A stretch of 64,000 nt of DNA from Effusibacillus consociatus (GCF_042652925.1 NZ_JBHSHC010000096.1:124001-188000), one strand, 5' to 3'; positions 41,179 through 50,688 are shown, counted from the stretch's first letter. Numbers and translations are program-made. Notes: generated by a model from the letters alone, not told the origin.

Positions 41179-43452
41179 ATGAAGAAAGTCCATTACAGAA
41201 CCTGTCCTCTTTGTGAAGCTACTTGCGGCTTGGAAATTCATACTCAGAATGAAGAAGTGCTGACAATTCGCGGAGACTCTGAAGATCCATTCAGTCGGGG
41301 CTATTTGTGTCCAAAGGGATATAGTTTAAAAGAGTTCCATGCAGATCCTGACCGTGTTAAACAACCGATGATCCGTCGGGGAACGGAATGGCACGTGGCA
41401 ACATGGAAAGAGGCATTTGCAGAGATTCGCAACCAAATGAGACCTATTATAGAAAAGTACGGAGCCGATTCTGTAGGGATCTATCTTGGGAATCCCAACG
41501 TTCATAACTTGTCCGGCCAACTTTACAATCCTATGCTCATACGTGCAATAGGGACCCGAAACAGATTTTCCGCAAGTACTGTGGATCAAATTCCTAAACA
41601 ATTGGCAGCCGAGATGATGTTTGGAGGAGATTTCAGTATCCCGATACCTGATGTGGATCGTACGGATTATCTGCTGATGATCGGTGCAAATCCGTTGGTA
41701 TCCAACGGCTCGCTCATGACCGCACCGAATATGAGATCGAGAATCAAGGCGTTAAAAAATCGGGGCGGCAGGTTGGTGGTAATCGATCCTGTGCGCACTC
41801 TGACTGCAAAAGAGGCGAATGAACACCACTTTATCCGTCCTGGAACTGATGCTTTATTTCTCTTTGCGCTCATTCACTCCCTTTTCGAACATGGATGGGT
41901 GAATCCGGGAAGGTTGGAAGAACACGTGGTCGGTTTAGATGAAGTTCGAGCATTAGCCCAAGACTTCTCTCCCGAAGCAGTGTCTGCTTCCTGTGGAATC
42001 CCTGCCGAAACCATCCGGCGAATGGCTCGTGAGATTGCTTCTGCGCCGACAGCCGCTGTGTATGGCAGAATGGGGACATGTACACAGGCTTTTGGAACAA
42101 TGAACAGCTGGCTGGTCGATGTAGTGAATATTTTAACCGGAAACTTGGATCGCGCAGGTGGAGTTATGTTTACAAAGCCTGCTGCAGGAGGAAATTCGAG
42201 TGGCCAGCCAGGCAGCAAACGCAGAATCCGCTACGGAAGGTTTCGCAGTCGGGTTCGCAAGATGCCGGAAGTTTTAGGGGAGTTGCCAGTTGTATGTATG
42301 GCCGAAGAGATGGAAGTGCCCGGCCCCGGACAAATCAAAGCGTTCCTTACAATTGCGGGAAATCCGGCTCTTTCTACTCCGAACGGGAATCGGCTGCAGA
42401 AAGCTTTAGAGAAGCTGGAGTTCATGGTCAGTGTGGATTGTTACCTGAATGAAACAACCAGACATGCGAACGTGTTCCTTCCCGCACCTTCACCGTTAGA
42501 ACACTCTCATTACGATCTAGCATTTTACCATCTATCTGTACGAAATATTGGTCACTATTCCCAACCTGTTTTTGAATTAGCGTCCGATCAACTTGATGAG
42601 TGGGAGATCCTCCTGAATCTGGCGACTGCTTTGAATGAAAAAGATCTTGGCAGTGATCCGGTAAAGGCTCTTGACGATTTCGCTGTTATGCAGATGATCG
42701 AAAAAGAGGTCAAAAATCCAAACTCACCGATAGAGGGTCGGGAACCAATGGGAATTTTGGCTCAACTGAAGGCTGAACGGGGCCCTGAAAGGATGCTTGA
42801 CTTTTTACTTCGGGTGGGGCCGTATGGTGACCACTTCGGATCCAAGCCGGATGGCCTGAATCTGGATGTCCTGAAAGCAAATCCGCACGGCATTGACCTT
42901 GGGCCATTGGAACCTCGAATTCCGGAAATTTTGGGTACTCCCTCAGGCAAAATTGAATTAGCCCCTGATCCGCTGGTGGAGGATGTAGAGAGGCTTCGGG
43001 CAATGCTTCAGAATTCACCTCAAAATCATATGGTTTTGGTTGGGAGACGCAATCTGCGTTCCAACAACTCATGGCTTCATAACCTAGAGCCATTGGTGAA
43101 GGGAGACAATCGATGCACACTTTGGATTCATCCCGACGATGCAGCCCGTTTCGGACTCTCAAACGGAGAACACGCGACAGTTGCTTCGCGAACAGGGAAG
43201 ATCGAGGTTCCCGTTCAGATCACCAATGAGATCATGCCAGGCGTCATAAGCATTCCACATGGCTGGGGCCATAATCTTCCCGGTATCCGTCTTGAAACTG
43301 CTAAACAATATGCCGGCGTCAACTCAAACATAATATCGGATGAACTGGCCGTAGACGAAATATCCGGGAATGCGGTGTTGAATGGTATTCCTGTCAAAGT
43401 CGAGAAATATCAACCAGAAATGGTAGAGAGCGTATCCCCCTTAATAAAATGA
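41179..43452 (+). CDS. Molybdopterin-dependent oxidoreductase (DMSO reductase superfamily)
   Basis: 757 residues. N-terminal 4Fe-4S ligands C9, C12, C16 and C44 (TCPLCEATC and YLCPKGYS), then the Mo-bis-MGD binding domains (STVDQIPK, LLMIGANPLVSNGS, RPGTDALFLFAL) and a C-terminal ADC domain (IHPDDAARFGLSNGEHATV). No Tat signal, so cytoplasmic. Resembles formate dehydrogenase-like or YoaE-like proteins without known substrate. The ATG at 41179 follows GGAGGG. No separate small subunit or Mo cofactor genes nearby. Confidence 0.88.
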   Translation: MKKVHYRTCPLCEATCGLEIHTQNEEVLTIRGDSEDPFSRGYLCPKGYSLKEFHADPDRVKQPMIRRGTEWHVATWKEAFAEIRNQMRPIIEKYGADSVGIYLGNPNVHNLSGQLYNPMLIRAIGTRNRFSASTVDQIPKQLAAEMMFGGDFSIPIPDVDRTDYLLMIGANPLVSNGSLMTAPNMRSRIKALKNRGGRLVVIDPVRTLTAKEANEHHFIRPGTDALFLFALIHSLFEHGWVNPGRLEEHVVGLDEVRALAQDFSPEAVSASCGIPAETIRRMAREIASAPTAAVYGRMGTCTQAFGTMNSWLVDVVNILTGNLDRAGGVMFTKPAAGGNSSGQPGSKRRIRYGRFRSRVRKMPEVLGELPVVCMAEEMEVPGPGQIKAFLTIAGNPALSTPNGNRLQKALEKLEFMVSVDCYLNETTRHANVFLPAPSPLEHSHYDLAFYHLSVRNIGHYSQPVFELASDQLDEWEILLNLATALNEKDLGSDPVKALDDFAVMQMIEKEVKNPNSPIEGREPMGILAQLKAERGPERMLDFLLRVGPYGDHFGSKPDGLNLDVLKANPHGIDLGPLEPRIPEILGTPSGKIELAPDPLVEDVERLRAMLQNSPQNHMVLVGRRNLRSNNSWLHNLEPLVKGDNRCTLWIHPDDAARFGLSNGEHATVASRTGKIEVPVQITNEIMPGVISIPHGWGHNLPGIRLETAKQYAGVNSNIISDELAVDEISGNAVLNGIPVKVEKYQPEMVESVSPLIK

Positions 43453-43470
43453 GGGGGAGTACCTTTCATG

Positions 43471-43498
43471 AAAAAATAACCGCTCAATTCCGAGCGGT
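43471..43498 (-). terminator. Intrinsic terminator on the minus strand
   Basis: On the minus strand ACCGCTC pairs with GAGCGGT, loop GGAATT, and T6 follows. It ends the 30-residue membrane protein gene. Confidence 0.85.
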
Positions 43499-43590
43499 CA
43501 CACAACAAACATTTTATAAAGGATGGCCGCTGCATAAACAGCTGCGATTCCGACTCCGATCAAAATCTTTGTATTTGTGCTTAACATCAT
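43498..43590 (-). CDS. Very small single-helix membrane protein, 30 residues
   Basis: MMLSTNTKILIGVGIAAV, then YAAAILYKMFVV. One transmembrane helix, a short N-terminal tail. Two adjacent ATGs follow GGTGGTGAGGAACC, a clear ribosome site, and a terminator overlaps the stop. Small single-pass proteins like this are common in sporulating Bacillales. Not matched to a named family. Confidence 0.65.
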   Translation of the reverse strand: MMLSTNTKILIGVGIAAVYAAAILYKMFVV

Positions 43591-43702
43591 GGTTCCTCAC
43601 CACCTCTCCAACCATTACTATATACGAAATAAAATTGAATTTTCCTGCTGATTCGACAAGAATTTCATCAGGCAATATTTCCCTTTTGCACATCGGAAAT
43701 AC

Positions 43703-43745
43703 AAAACCGCCGTATTCGTCCCGGACGATCACGGCGGTCTTTTTG
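43703..43745. terminator. Bidirectional terminator between the two tiny genes
   Basis: Stem ACCGCCGT with ACGGCGGT; on the minus strand a T4 run plus TATTT follows, on the plus strand a C then T5. It ends the 32-residue gene on the minus strand. Confidence 0.75.
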
Positions 43746-43757
43746 TCTCATATTACT

Positions 43758-43856
43758 TTACAGTCTTCTGCGACGGTAGTTTACTACCAATCTTAAACTG
43801 AAAATCAGAACAGCAAGTAAAACGATGGTCAATATGATTGTGATCAATGTCGGCAT
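43758..43856 (-). CDS. Very small single-helix membrane protein, 32 residues
   Basis: MPTLITIILTIVLLAVLIF, then SLRLVVNYRRRRL. One transmembrane helix and a strongly basic C-terminus, so the tail is probably cytoplasmic. AAAGGAGTG precedes the ATG. It has its own terminator. Similar in shape to tiny YtzI-type proteins, but not assigned. Confidence 0.65.
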   Translation of the reverse strand: MPTLITIILTIVLLAVLIFSLRLVVNYRRRRL

Positions 43857-44008
43857 CTTCCCTACACTCCTTTTGCGTTAGTTTTTCCAAAGGAGTTTCC
43901 AAAAAATATATGACTATACATCCCGAACAGACGAGGGCCTAAGCGTACTAGATCCGGGCTTTTGACCATATAAAGAAGTAAGACCAAAAAGGAGAGGGTG
44001 ATCCGCAA

Positions 44009-44188
44009 GTGGTGCAAGTGAAAGAATTTGTTGATGGCAGTTATACCGGATCCGCAGAAAAACAAGCAAACCAGTTTCTCGCCACTTTAAGGGATGAACA
44101 GATCGTCGAAGTAAAATATGCTTTGATCAACAGGGGAGACAATCATCTTGATAAAACGGGGATCTTGGTGATTTATAAGACGGAATGA
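44009..44188 (+). CDS. cse60: Cse60-like sporulation protein
   Basis: 59 residues. VKEFVDGSYTGSAEKQANQF, then LATLRDEQIVEVKYALINRG, then GILVIYKTE. The SAEKQANQFL plus VKY...VIYK pattern matches Cse60 (YteV), a SigE-dependent sporulation protein. The GTG at 44009 has GAGAGGGTGA upstream; a second GTG three bases later is possible. A strong terminator follows. Confidence 0.75.
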   Translation: MVQVKEFVDGSYTGSAEKQANQFLATLRDEQIVEVKYALINRGDNHLDKTGILVIYKTE

Positions 44189-44795
44189 ACAAGGCTTGCG
44201 ACACAGTGAGATGTCATGACTTCATGACATCTTTTTTGGGGGCCTAAAACTTTGATTTCATTCGACGTTGTGGTGCTGCCTCCCCTTTTGAAGAATAACG
44301 GATTTTCAATCCGTTATTTCAAAAAACGCTACCCAAAATATCAAAATAAGTACCTGAAAGTCCGCTATTTCCCACGGGCGAGTCATTTTCCCAAGGAGGA
44401 GTCAATCACTGCACACCGAACCCATCATCACAACAGACCGAGACTCCAGAACTGGGTCAAACCCAGTAACTGGTGTCGTATAGAATTCCGCCTTCGGCGA
44501 CTTTTTTAATTTTCCCATTTGAATCGAAAGGACCAAAGATTTCTGGCTAATTGGCGCTGGTGTGCTGGCGGGACCGTTTGGTGTTGCAGTCAGGAAAGAT
44601 TAGTGTACACGCTTATCCGGTGCTGATGACGATAACAAATTTGATAGGATTTCAAACATAATGGTGTCCCGGATAGCCCCCAAATGGTAACATGTTTACA
44701 GATCTGATCTGTCTATACTACTTTTATTACAGGATTCTGGTGTAAACAGTTTCGTTCATGCACCGGATGCCTACGCGAAGGAAAGGAGGCAGTTT
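44189..44795. other. Intergenic region with hairpins, no called gene
   Basis: It holds the cse60 terminator, a hairpin AATAACGGAT/ATCCGTTATT at 44294-44319, a weak hairpin plus T run near 44490-44508, and a 19-codon fragment near 44540 (FWLIGAGVLAGPFGVAVRKD) without a start. The rest shows nothing recognisable. Confidence 0.5.
44210..44237 (+). terminator. Intrinsic terminator
   Basis: Perfect 10-bp stem GATGTCATGA with TCATGACATC, 2-base loop, T6. Confidence 0.9.
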
Positions 44796-45377
44796 ATGTC
44801 ACACATACCACCTGTTGCCCTTAAAGAGTGGGCGGTAGCAATCAAAGCTCTGGACGAAGGGAAACAGATTTTATTGATCCGCAAAGGTGGCATTCGGGAA
44901 GAGACCAGGGATTTCCGGTTGCAGGAAAACACTTTTTTCCTCTACCCCACCTACGAGCATCAGAAGGCGAATCTGATCAAACAGGAATTTCAGAGCGATT
45001 TGGAGGAGACCTTAACGGACTTCGATCCAACAAAACAGGAGACGGTCACAATCACTCATTACGCCAAAGTTGTCGAGGATATCGAACTTTACGACGAAGA
45101 GACCTTGTCAGAATTGGCACCCCACTATATTTATACCACCAGCTATGCGGCAGAACGGCTGCACTGGAAGAAAACCAAACCGCTTCATGTGCTGCCGGTT
45201 CGGGCCTATCGGCTTACCAACCCAGTGTCGATTCCGGTTAAAGAGCAATATCTGGGCTGCTTTTCTTGGATTCCCCTTGAGGACATGCTCCCGGATGTCG
45301 ATGCTGTACCTGTTCTGTCTGATGATGAATTCGGGCAGAAGCTGCAACAGGTAAAATTGATCTTGAAGGAGGTTTGA
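44796..45377 (+). CDS. DUF1802 family protein
   Basis: 193 residues. PPVALKEWAVAIKALDEGKQ, LIRKGGIREETRDFRLQEN, FFLYPTYEHQKANL and VRAYRLTNPVSIPVKEQYLG are DUF1802 hallmarks. The family is cytoplasmic and uncharacterised. GGAGG stands before the ATG. A terminator follows. Confidence 0.88.
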   Translation: MSHIPPVALKEWAVAIKALDEGKQILLIRKGGIREETRDFRLQENTFFLYPTYEHQKANLIKQEFQSDLEETLTDFDPTKQETVTITHYAKVVEDIELYDEETLSELAPHYIYTTSYAAERLHWKKTKPLHVLPVRAYRLTNPVSIPVKEQYLGCFSWIPLEDMLPDVDAVPVLSDDEFGQKLQQVKLILKEV

Positions 45378-45390
45378 AAAAACTGGTTCG

Positions 45391-45437
45391 GAAATTCCCC
45401 TCACAATTTTACACCAGTTGTGAGGGGATTTCTTTTT
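45391..45437 (+). terminator. Strong intrinsic terminator
   Basis: 15-16 bp stem GAAATTCCCCTCACAA with TTGTGAGGGGATTTC, then T5. Confidence 0.9.
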
Positions 45438-45561
45438 GTCGTGTACAGGAAAAATTTTCATTTCAAATTGTGAAAAACTGAAACCTTCTGCCATATGATT
45501 CGTATGTAATATCTGGATACAAGGAAGTTCCAATACATAAACCGATTGGAGTGAAAAATCC

Positions 45562-48500
45562 ATGACTTGGTTTACAAAATGGGCATTTAAAAACAAAGCT
45601 TCTGTTATTCTGATGGTGATACTGACGTTGGGGCTTGGGTTGATGAGTTACTTTATTCTTCCCAAGGAGTTCCTGCCGGCTGCTGACAATCCAATGGTGA
45701 CCGTAACAGTGACAGGTCCAGGGTTTGATGCTGATTCGATGCTGCAGCAGGTAACGGAACCTATCGAAAAAGCGGTCAATTCCGCAAAAGGTAAGAAAAA
45801 CGTGTTTTCGGTCACAGGTGACGGGTATTCAAAGATCGATATCGGGTTTGACTCAAACGTCGATATGAAAGATGCAAAAACGGAAGTGCAGGAACTCGTC
45901 AATGCGGTGAAACTGCCTGAGGGAGTTTCAAAACCCTATTTTCTGCAGTTGAATACCTCGATGATTCCGGTGGGGGAGGTCAGTCTTACGTTTCAAGACG
46001 GTCTGTCCCGTCAGAATATGGAAACGGCGGAAAACCAAATCGTTCCGGTGTTTAAAGGAATCAAAGGTGTTTCCGACGTAATTTTGTATGGAAAGAAGAA
46101 CACCCAAGTGGTTGTCAAATTGGATAAAGACAAGATGGCGGCAAATAAAGTGCCAATGCAGGCTTTGCTGGGAGGTCTTCAGGCAAACAATCTGGCCGTT
46201 GCGGTCGGCGAAGAAACACTGGATGGGAAAACTGCAAACCTGAAAGTTGTTGCAAATTTAAATGATATCAAAGCACTTGAGGATTTTTACGTTGTCCCCC
46301 AGGTACGCCTGAAGGATCTGGCAAGTGTTGAGGTTGTGAAAGATACAAAAAGTATTGCCCGCCTCAACGGGAAAGAAGCGATGGACATTATCATTCAAAA
46401 AGACGTCAGTTCGAACGCGGTGAAAATCGGAGAAGAAGTGAAGAAAGCGATTGAAGAGGTCAACAAGGAACATGGACCAGGTATTCAAGCATCCCTTTTA
46501 TGGGCCACCTCCGACATGGTCGTAACTTCTGTCAACACCATGATGCAGGAAGTCCTGATGGGAGCGTTTTTTGCAACGATTGTGATTCTGTTGTTCCTTC
46601 GGAATTTGCGAATGACCTTTATTACGATTGTCAGCATACCGTTATCGTTGGGTCTCACCCTGTTTCTGTTATCCCTGTCGGGAATTACCTTGAATCTTTT
46701 GACATTGGGTGCGGTAGCTGCAGCGGTAGGTCGACTGGTCGATGACAGTATTGTGGTGATCGAAAACATTTATCGTAAAGCGCAGCAGGGGCAGATCTCT
46801 AAAGAATTAATACTAGAATCCACAAAAGAGGTGGCAGCCGCAATCACTTCTTCTACGCTGACCACTGTAGCCGTATTTTTACCGATGGGGCTGGTAAAAT
46901 CCATGCAGGAACTGCTCCTGCCGTTCGCTCTGACCATTACGTATTCACTCCTGTCATCCTTGATCGTTGCCTTAACGGTTGTCCCGCTAATGAGTGCAGG
47001 TCTTCTGAAAAAAGGGAAACTGCGGGAACATAGAAAACCTGAGCGGTATATGCGGCTCCTTGCATGGTCGTTAAACCACAAATGGGTTCCGCTCGTGATG
47101 TCCTTTGTGTTATTGGTTGGCTCAATCGGCTTGTATGCGGTTATGCCAAAAGCGGCTGTTGATTCATCCAACAGTTCTTTCATGCAGGTAGCACTTTCCT
47201 ATCCGACCGAAACTCCTTACGAGAAAGTGAAAGAGGGAGCATTGCAGCTCGAAAAATTCATTATGGAACAGGCGGAAGTCAAAGATGTGTTCATGATGTT
47301 GGGAACGAACGAGGAAGATGCAAAATGGGGCCAGGTGAAATCCCCTACCCTGGTGCAATATGTCGCGACGATGAAGAAAGACGTCAATGCCGATCATTTT
47401 GCACAGCAGGTCAGAAGTCAGAAATCGAAATATGCCGGGGCAGATCTGTCGGTTGATGTCATGTCGATGACGGGTGGCAGTGGATCGAACATTCACCTTG
47501 ATTTGATTGGAAAGAATCCAAAGGATCTGATTCAAGCTTCCAATACTGTAATGAACGAGGTTAAGGGCATTCCAGGTGTTGAGAAAGTAACCACCAATCA
47601 AAAAGAACTGAAACCGGTCTATACTATAGTAGTGAATCCTGCAAAAGCAAATCCGCAGGAAGTCGCAATGCAGATTCGTTCGCTTCTCAATCCGACTCCG
47701 ATCGGAATGATGAAGCTGGATGGAAAAGACACCGTCGTGCTGTTGGACAGTTCCCTGAATCCTACTTCCGAAGAGGATCTATCTAAAATCGAGGCAGCAA
47801 CCAGAGAAGGTGCCGTCCCGCTGAGTTCGATCGCTAAGATTGAAAGATCCGAGAAACCAAGTACCATTTTGAAAAAAGATGGCCAGGAATATGTACGGGT
47901 CACGGCGGCAGTAGATCCGAAAAAGCTGTCCGATATTTCAAAAGAGATTGCGGTGAAAACCGGTGTATTGTCGCTGCCGGATGGAGTCACGTTGAAAACC
48001 GGTGGGGCAGTTGAATTGCAAGCGGATCAATTCAGTGAATTGTTCCAAACGATGGCGGCATCCATCGGGGTTGTCTACTTGATAATGGTCATGACATTCA
48101 AAACTTTACGAGCTCCGTTGGCAATCTTGTTTACCCTGCCGCTTGCTGCGATAGGGGCTGTGCTTGGTTTGTTGATTACCAATACTCCAGTTGATCCGAA
48201 CTCCATGATTGGAGCCTTGATGTTGATCGGAATTGTGGTGACGAACGCGATCGTACTGTTGGATCGCGTGAAGCAAAACGAGGAAACCATGACGATCCGG
48301 GAAGCTCTTATTGAAGCCGGGGCCACTCGGATGCGGCCGATCATGATGACCGCAGTTGCCACCATTTTTGCCATGATTCCGCTTTTGTTTGGGGAAGCTG
48401 AGATGGGCAGTCTTGTATCGAAAAGCTTGGCAGTTGTAGTCATCGGAGGGTTGTCTGCAGCCACTCTGTTGACGCTTGTAATTATCCCGGTGGTGTATGA

Positions 48501-48570
48501 ATTGCTGCACTTCCGAAAAGCTAAGAAGCAGCGTCTGGCACAAGCTGAATTGGTTTCTTTGTCACAATAA
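45562..48570 (+). CDS. RND-family efflux transporter permease (SwrC/AcrB-like)
   Basis: 1002 residues, two repeats of six helices each with large outer loops. The proton-relay Asp pair is present in VGRLVDDSIVVIENIY near residue 395. The second repeat contains LMLIGIVVTNAIVLLDRV. Firmicute members such as SwrC export surfactin and other amphipaths as single subunits. No membrane fusion or outer membrane partner is next to it. AAAAATCC precedes ATG, a poor ribosome site. The sppA-RDD genes follow in the same direction. Confidence 0.92.
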   Translation: MTWFTKWAFKNKASVILMVILTLGLGLMSYFILPKEFLPAADNPMVTVTVTGPGFDADSMLQQVTEPIEKAVNSAKGKKNVFSVTGDGYSKIDIGFDSNVDMKDAKTEVQELVNAVKLPEGVSKPYFLQLNTSMIPVGEVSLTFQDGLSRQNMETAENQIVPVFKGIKGVSDVILYGKKNTQVVVKLDKDKMAANKVPMQALLGGLQANNLAVAVGEETLDGKTANLKVVANLNDIKALEDFYVVPQVRLKDLASVEVVKDTKSIARLNGKEAMDIIIQKDVSSNAVKIGEEVKKAIEEVNKEHGPGIQASLLWATSDMVVTSVNTMMQEVLMGAFFATIVILLFLRNLRMTFITIVSIPLSLGLTLFLLSLSGITLNLLTLGAVAAAVGRLVDDSIVVIENIYRKAQQGQISKELILESTKEVAAAITSSTLTTVAVFLPMGLVKSMQELLLPFALTITYSLLSSLIVALTVVPLMSAGLLKKGKLREHRKPERYMRLLAWSLNHKWVPLVMSFVLLVGSIGLYAVMPKAAVDSSNSSFMQVALSYPTETPYEKVKEGALQLEKFIMEQAEVKDVFMMLGTNEEDAKWGQVKSPTLVQYVATMKKDVNADHFAQQVRSQKSKYAGADLSVDVMSMTGGSGSNIHLDLIGKNPKDLIQASNTVMNEVKGIPGVEKVTTNQKELKPVYTIVVNPAKANPQEVAMQIRSLLNPTPIGMMKLDGKDTVVLLDSSLNPTSEEDLSKIEAATREGAVPLSSIAKIERSEKPSTILKKDGQEYVRVTAAVDPKKLSDISKEIAVKTGVLSLPDGVTLKTGGAVELQADQFSELFQTMAASIGVVYLIMVMTFKTLRAPLAILFTLPLAAIGAVLGLLITNTPVDPNSMIGALMLIGIVVTNAIVLLDRVKQNEETMTIREALIEAGATRMRPIMMTAVATIFAMIPLLFGEAEMGSLVSKSLAVVVIGGLSAATLLTLVIIPVVYELLHFRKAKKQRLAQAELVSLSQ

Positions 48571-48632
48571 AACGGCGGGGGGTGCTTAGAGGCACTCCCT
48601 TCTGTCTAAAATGAACAGATGAGGTGAGAATT

Positions 48633-49586
48633 ATGGGCCGTAAAGGTTGGGCTTGGACCATCATTGGCAGTATGTTTGTACTATTGATCCTGGTTCTGGC
48701 AGTAAAAGGACAAGGACTTTCAGCAAGCGGGTCTCCCCATAAATGGGAAGAAAATCTGGTGGAAGGAAGCGGTCGGAACAAAATTGTTCAATTAACCGTT
48801 GACGGAGTAATCGCCCAAAATGCGGGTTTTACCAGCGACTTCAACTCGGTCGATTTTATCTCCCAGCTGGATCAAGCGATGAAAGACGAGAACGTGAAAG
48901 CGGTAGTCATTCGAGTGAACAGCCCCGGCGGGGAAGTGGTTGCATCGGATGAAATCCACAACAAAATCATGGAGATGAAAAAAAGGGGCAACCCGGTTAT
49001 CGTCAGCATGGGCGCCGTAGCTGCTTCCGGAGGCTACTATATCTCGGCTCCCGCCGATCGCATTTTCGCCAATCCGGCTACATTAACGGGCAGCCTCGGG
49101 GTAATCTTCTCGATCCCCAATTACCAGAAAACGGCCGATTGGCTTGGATATAAGGAGAATGTCATCAAAAGCGGCCAGTACAAAGATATTGGAAATCCGC
49201 TTCGGGAAATGACTGAAGGGGAACGGGCGGTGTTTCAAAAACTTGTGGATGAAAGTTACCAGCAATTTGTGAATATAATCTCCAATGGCCGTCAGATTCC
49301 GAAAGAACAAGTTTTGAAAATTGCGGACGGCCGGGTTTATTCCGGACAGCAAGCGAAAGAGCTGAACCTGATCGACGAATTCGGATCTCTGGAAGATGCC
49401 ACCAGGTATGCAATAAAGAAAGCCGGGCTTGAGAAAGCTAAGGTTGTGAAATATGAACCCAAGTTTTCTTTCGGTTCCATCCTGTCCGGCAAGCAGGAAG
49501 CCGAATCCCTGCTTACGAAACTATTGCAGGGGGCAGCTCCAAGAATCTCTCAGGAACCTCGGCTATTATACCTATTTCAACCATAA
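48633..49586 (+). CDS. sppA: Signal peptide peptidase SppA (S49)
   Basis: 317 residues. One N-terminal transmembrane helix, then an S49 domain with the catalytic Ser in GAVAASGGYYIS and the Lys in NVIKSGQYKDIG. VNSPGGEVVASD is the conserved strand. It degrades signal-peptide remnants in the membrane. The ATG at 48633 follows GAGGTGAGA; the GTG at 48624 lies inside that site. It sits with an RDD partner as in Bacillus. Confidence 0.94.
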   Translation: MGRKGWAWTIIGSMFVLLILVLAVKGQGLSASGSPHKWEENLVEGSGRNKIVQLTVDGVIAQNAGFTSDFNSVDFISQLDQAMKDENVKAVVIRVNSPGGEVVASDEIHNKIMEMKKRGNPVIVSMGAVAASGGYYISAPADRIFANPATLTGSLGVIFSIPNYQKTADWLGYKENVIKSGQYKDIGNPLREMTEGERAVFQKLVDESYQQFVNIISNGRQIPKEQVLKIADGRVYSGQQAKELNLIDEFGSLEDATRYAIKKAGLEKAKVVKYEPKFSFGSILSGKQEAESLLTKLLQGAAPRISQEPRLLYLFQP

Positions 49587-49604
49587 TGAAAGGGGAATTT
49601 AGGA

Positions 49605-50033
49605 ATGGAACCAAATGAAATTGTGAGTGAGGAAACCAGGTACGCTGGATTTTGGATTCGATTCGGGGCAAATTTTTTGGATTTTCTTGTTTTAACGGGA
49701 TTTACTATTCTCGTCTACGTTTTGTTGGATGTTGATTTTATGAATCCTCCCCTCGGAGTCGAGTTAACACTTAACCTGATAAACGTCCTTTATTTCGTTG
49801 GATTGACCGCCCTCTACGGTCAGACCTTAGGTAAGATGGCGGTCGGGATTCGGGTCATTAAACAAGATGGCCGCAAAGTATCCTGGGGAACCGCTCTGCT
49901 TCGCGAAATCATTGGAAAGTTGGTTTCCGCAATCATATTGATGATCGGGTATATCATGGCTGCGTTCGATTCGAAAAAGAGGGCATTGCACGATCGCATT
50001 GCAGATACTTATGTTGTGAAGGTAAAGCGGTAA
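49605..50033 (+). CDS. RDD family membrane protein (YteJ/SppI-like)
   Basis: 142 residues. AGFWIRFGANFLDFLV, then YGQTLGKMAVGIRVI, then a third helix and KKRALHDRIADTYVV, the RDD pattern. In Bacillus the sppA neighbour YteJ (SppI) binds and inhibits SppA. Here it lies 18 bases after sppA, so the same pairing is likely. GAAAGGGG precedes the ATG. Confidence 0.88.
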   Translation: MEPNEIVSEETRYAGFWIRFGANFLDFLVLTGFTILVYVLLDVDFMNPPLGVELTLNLINVLYFVGLTALYGQTLGKMAVGIRVIKQDGRKVSWGTALLREIIGKLVSAIILMIGYIMAAFDSKKRALHDRIADTYVVKVKR

Positions 50034-50046
50034 TCCTAAATGGGAA

Positions 50047-50076
50047 GGGGAGTGTCCTGGTGATGCTCCCGTTTTT
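50047..50076 (+). terminator. Possible weak terminator
   Basis: GGGAG pairs with CTCCC, followed by GTTTTTA, just after the RDD gene. Confidence 0.45.
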
Positions 50077-50166
50077 ATTTCCAGCGCGAAAGCAGGAATC
50101 GGTAACTGATCTATTGAAAATGATCTTCAAGAACATGGATTCCCTCAGTAAAGGAGGCTGTTTTTC

Positions 50167-50388
50167 ATGGAGTTTGGGTCTGTCTCATCTTTTGAATCAA
50201 TATTTCGTGAAAAGGTTGCGGATTCGAATTGCAAGGCTTTAGACTTGCATCTCACTTTTATTGGGGTTGTTCGACAGATTCTGGCGGAACCTGGGATTCC
50301 GGATTCTCAGAGACTTCAACTGCTGCAAAACGCAAATACGGCATATGAAAAAGTGTTTTATGGGATGAAATCTGTTCACAAACAGTGA
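50167..50388 (+). CDS. Hypothetical protein, 73 residues
   Basis: MEFGSVSSFESIFREKVADS, later VVRQILAEPGIPDSQRLQ. Alpha-helical, no membrane segment. AAGGAGG precedes the ATG. Not recognised. Confidence 0.6.
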   Translation: MEFGSVSSFESIFREKVADSNCKALDLHLTFIGVVRQILAEPGIPDSQRLQLLQNANTAYEKVFYGMKSVHKQ

Positions 50389-50463
50389 GAAAGAAGTATC
50401 TGAGCGTCCAGACTCGCCACGGAAAATGTAAGATCCCCTAGAAATCAGGCAGAGGTGATCGGA

Positions 50464-50688
50464 ATGTGGATGTTAGGCTTTTTCGTAGGAGTCGTGTTGA
50501 TTCTCTCTGTGGTTTTTTTGATCCCCGCCATCAAAGCGAAATCGTGGGAATTCTCGCTGTTGAGCGGGATTTTGTTGTTTCTTCCCTCGTGGTTGCTCCA
50601 TGGGGCTCCCGCATTTCAATGGGTGATAGGGGTTCCGTTGGTTCACTTCGTTTTAGCGATAGTTTTTTATGTTCGGCGACAGGAATAG
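50464..50688 (+). CDS. Small membrane protein, 74 residues
   Basis: Three hydrophobic helices (MLGFFVGVVLILSVVFLIP, FSLLSGILLFLPSWLL, PLVHFVLAIVFYV). I chose the ATG at 50464, with AGAGGTGA upstream; the GTG at 50455 lies in that site. Not recognised. Confidence 0.6.
   Translation: MWMLGFFVGVVLILSVVFLIPAIKAKSWEFSLLSGILLFLPSWLLHGAPAFQWVIGVPLVHFVLAIVFYVRRQE

Noticed and set aside
43514..43732. 72-codon minus-strand frame
   Set aside because: It overlaps the 30-residue gene in another frame and starts inside a terminator stem; the smaller frames have better start signals.
43449..43796. 115-codon plus-strand frame after the oxidoreductase
   Set aside because: It runs through two minus-strand terminators and the two micro-genes, and its amino acid use is unlike a protein.
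44252..44509. 85-codon plus-strand frame
   Set aside because: It begins in a hairpin region with no ribosome site and has no family features.
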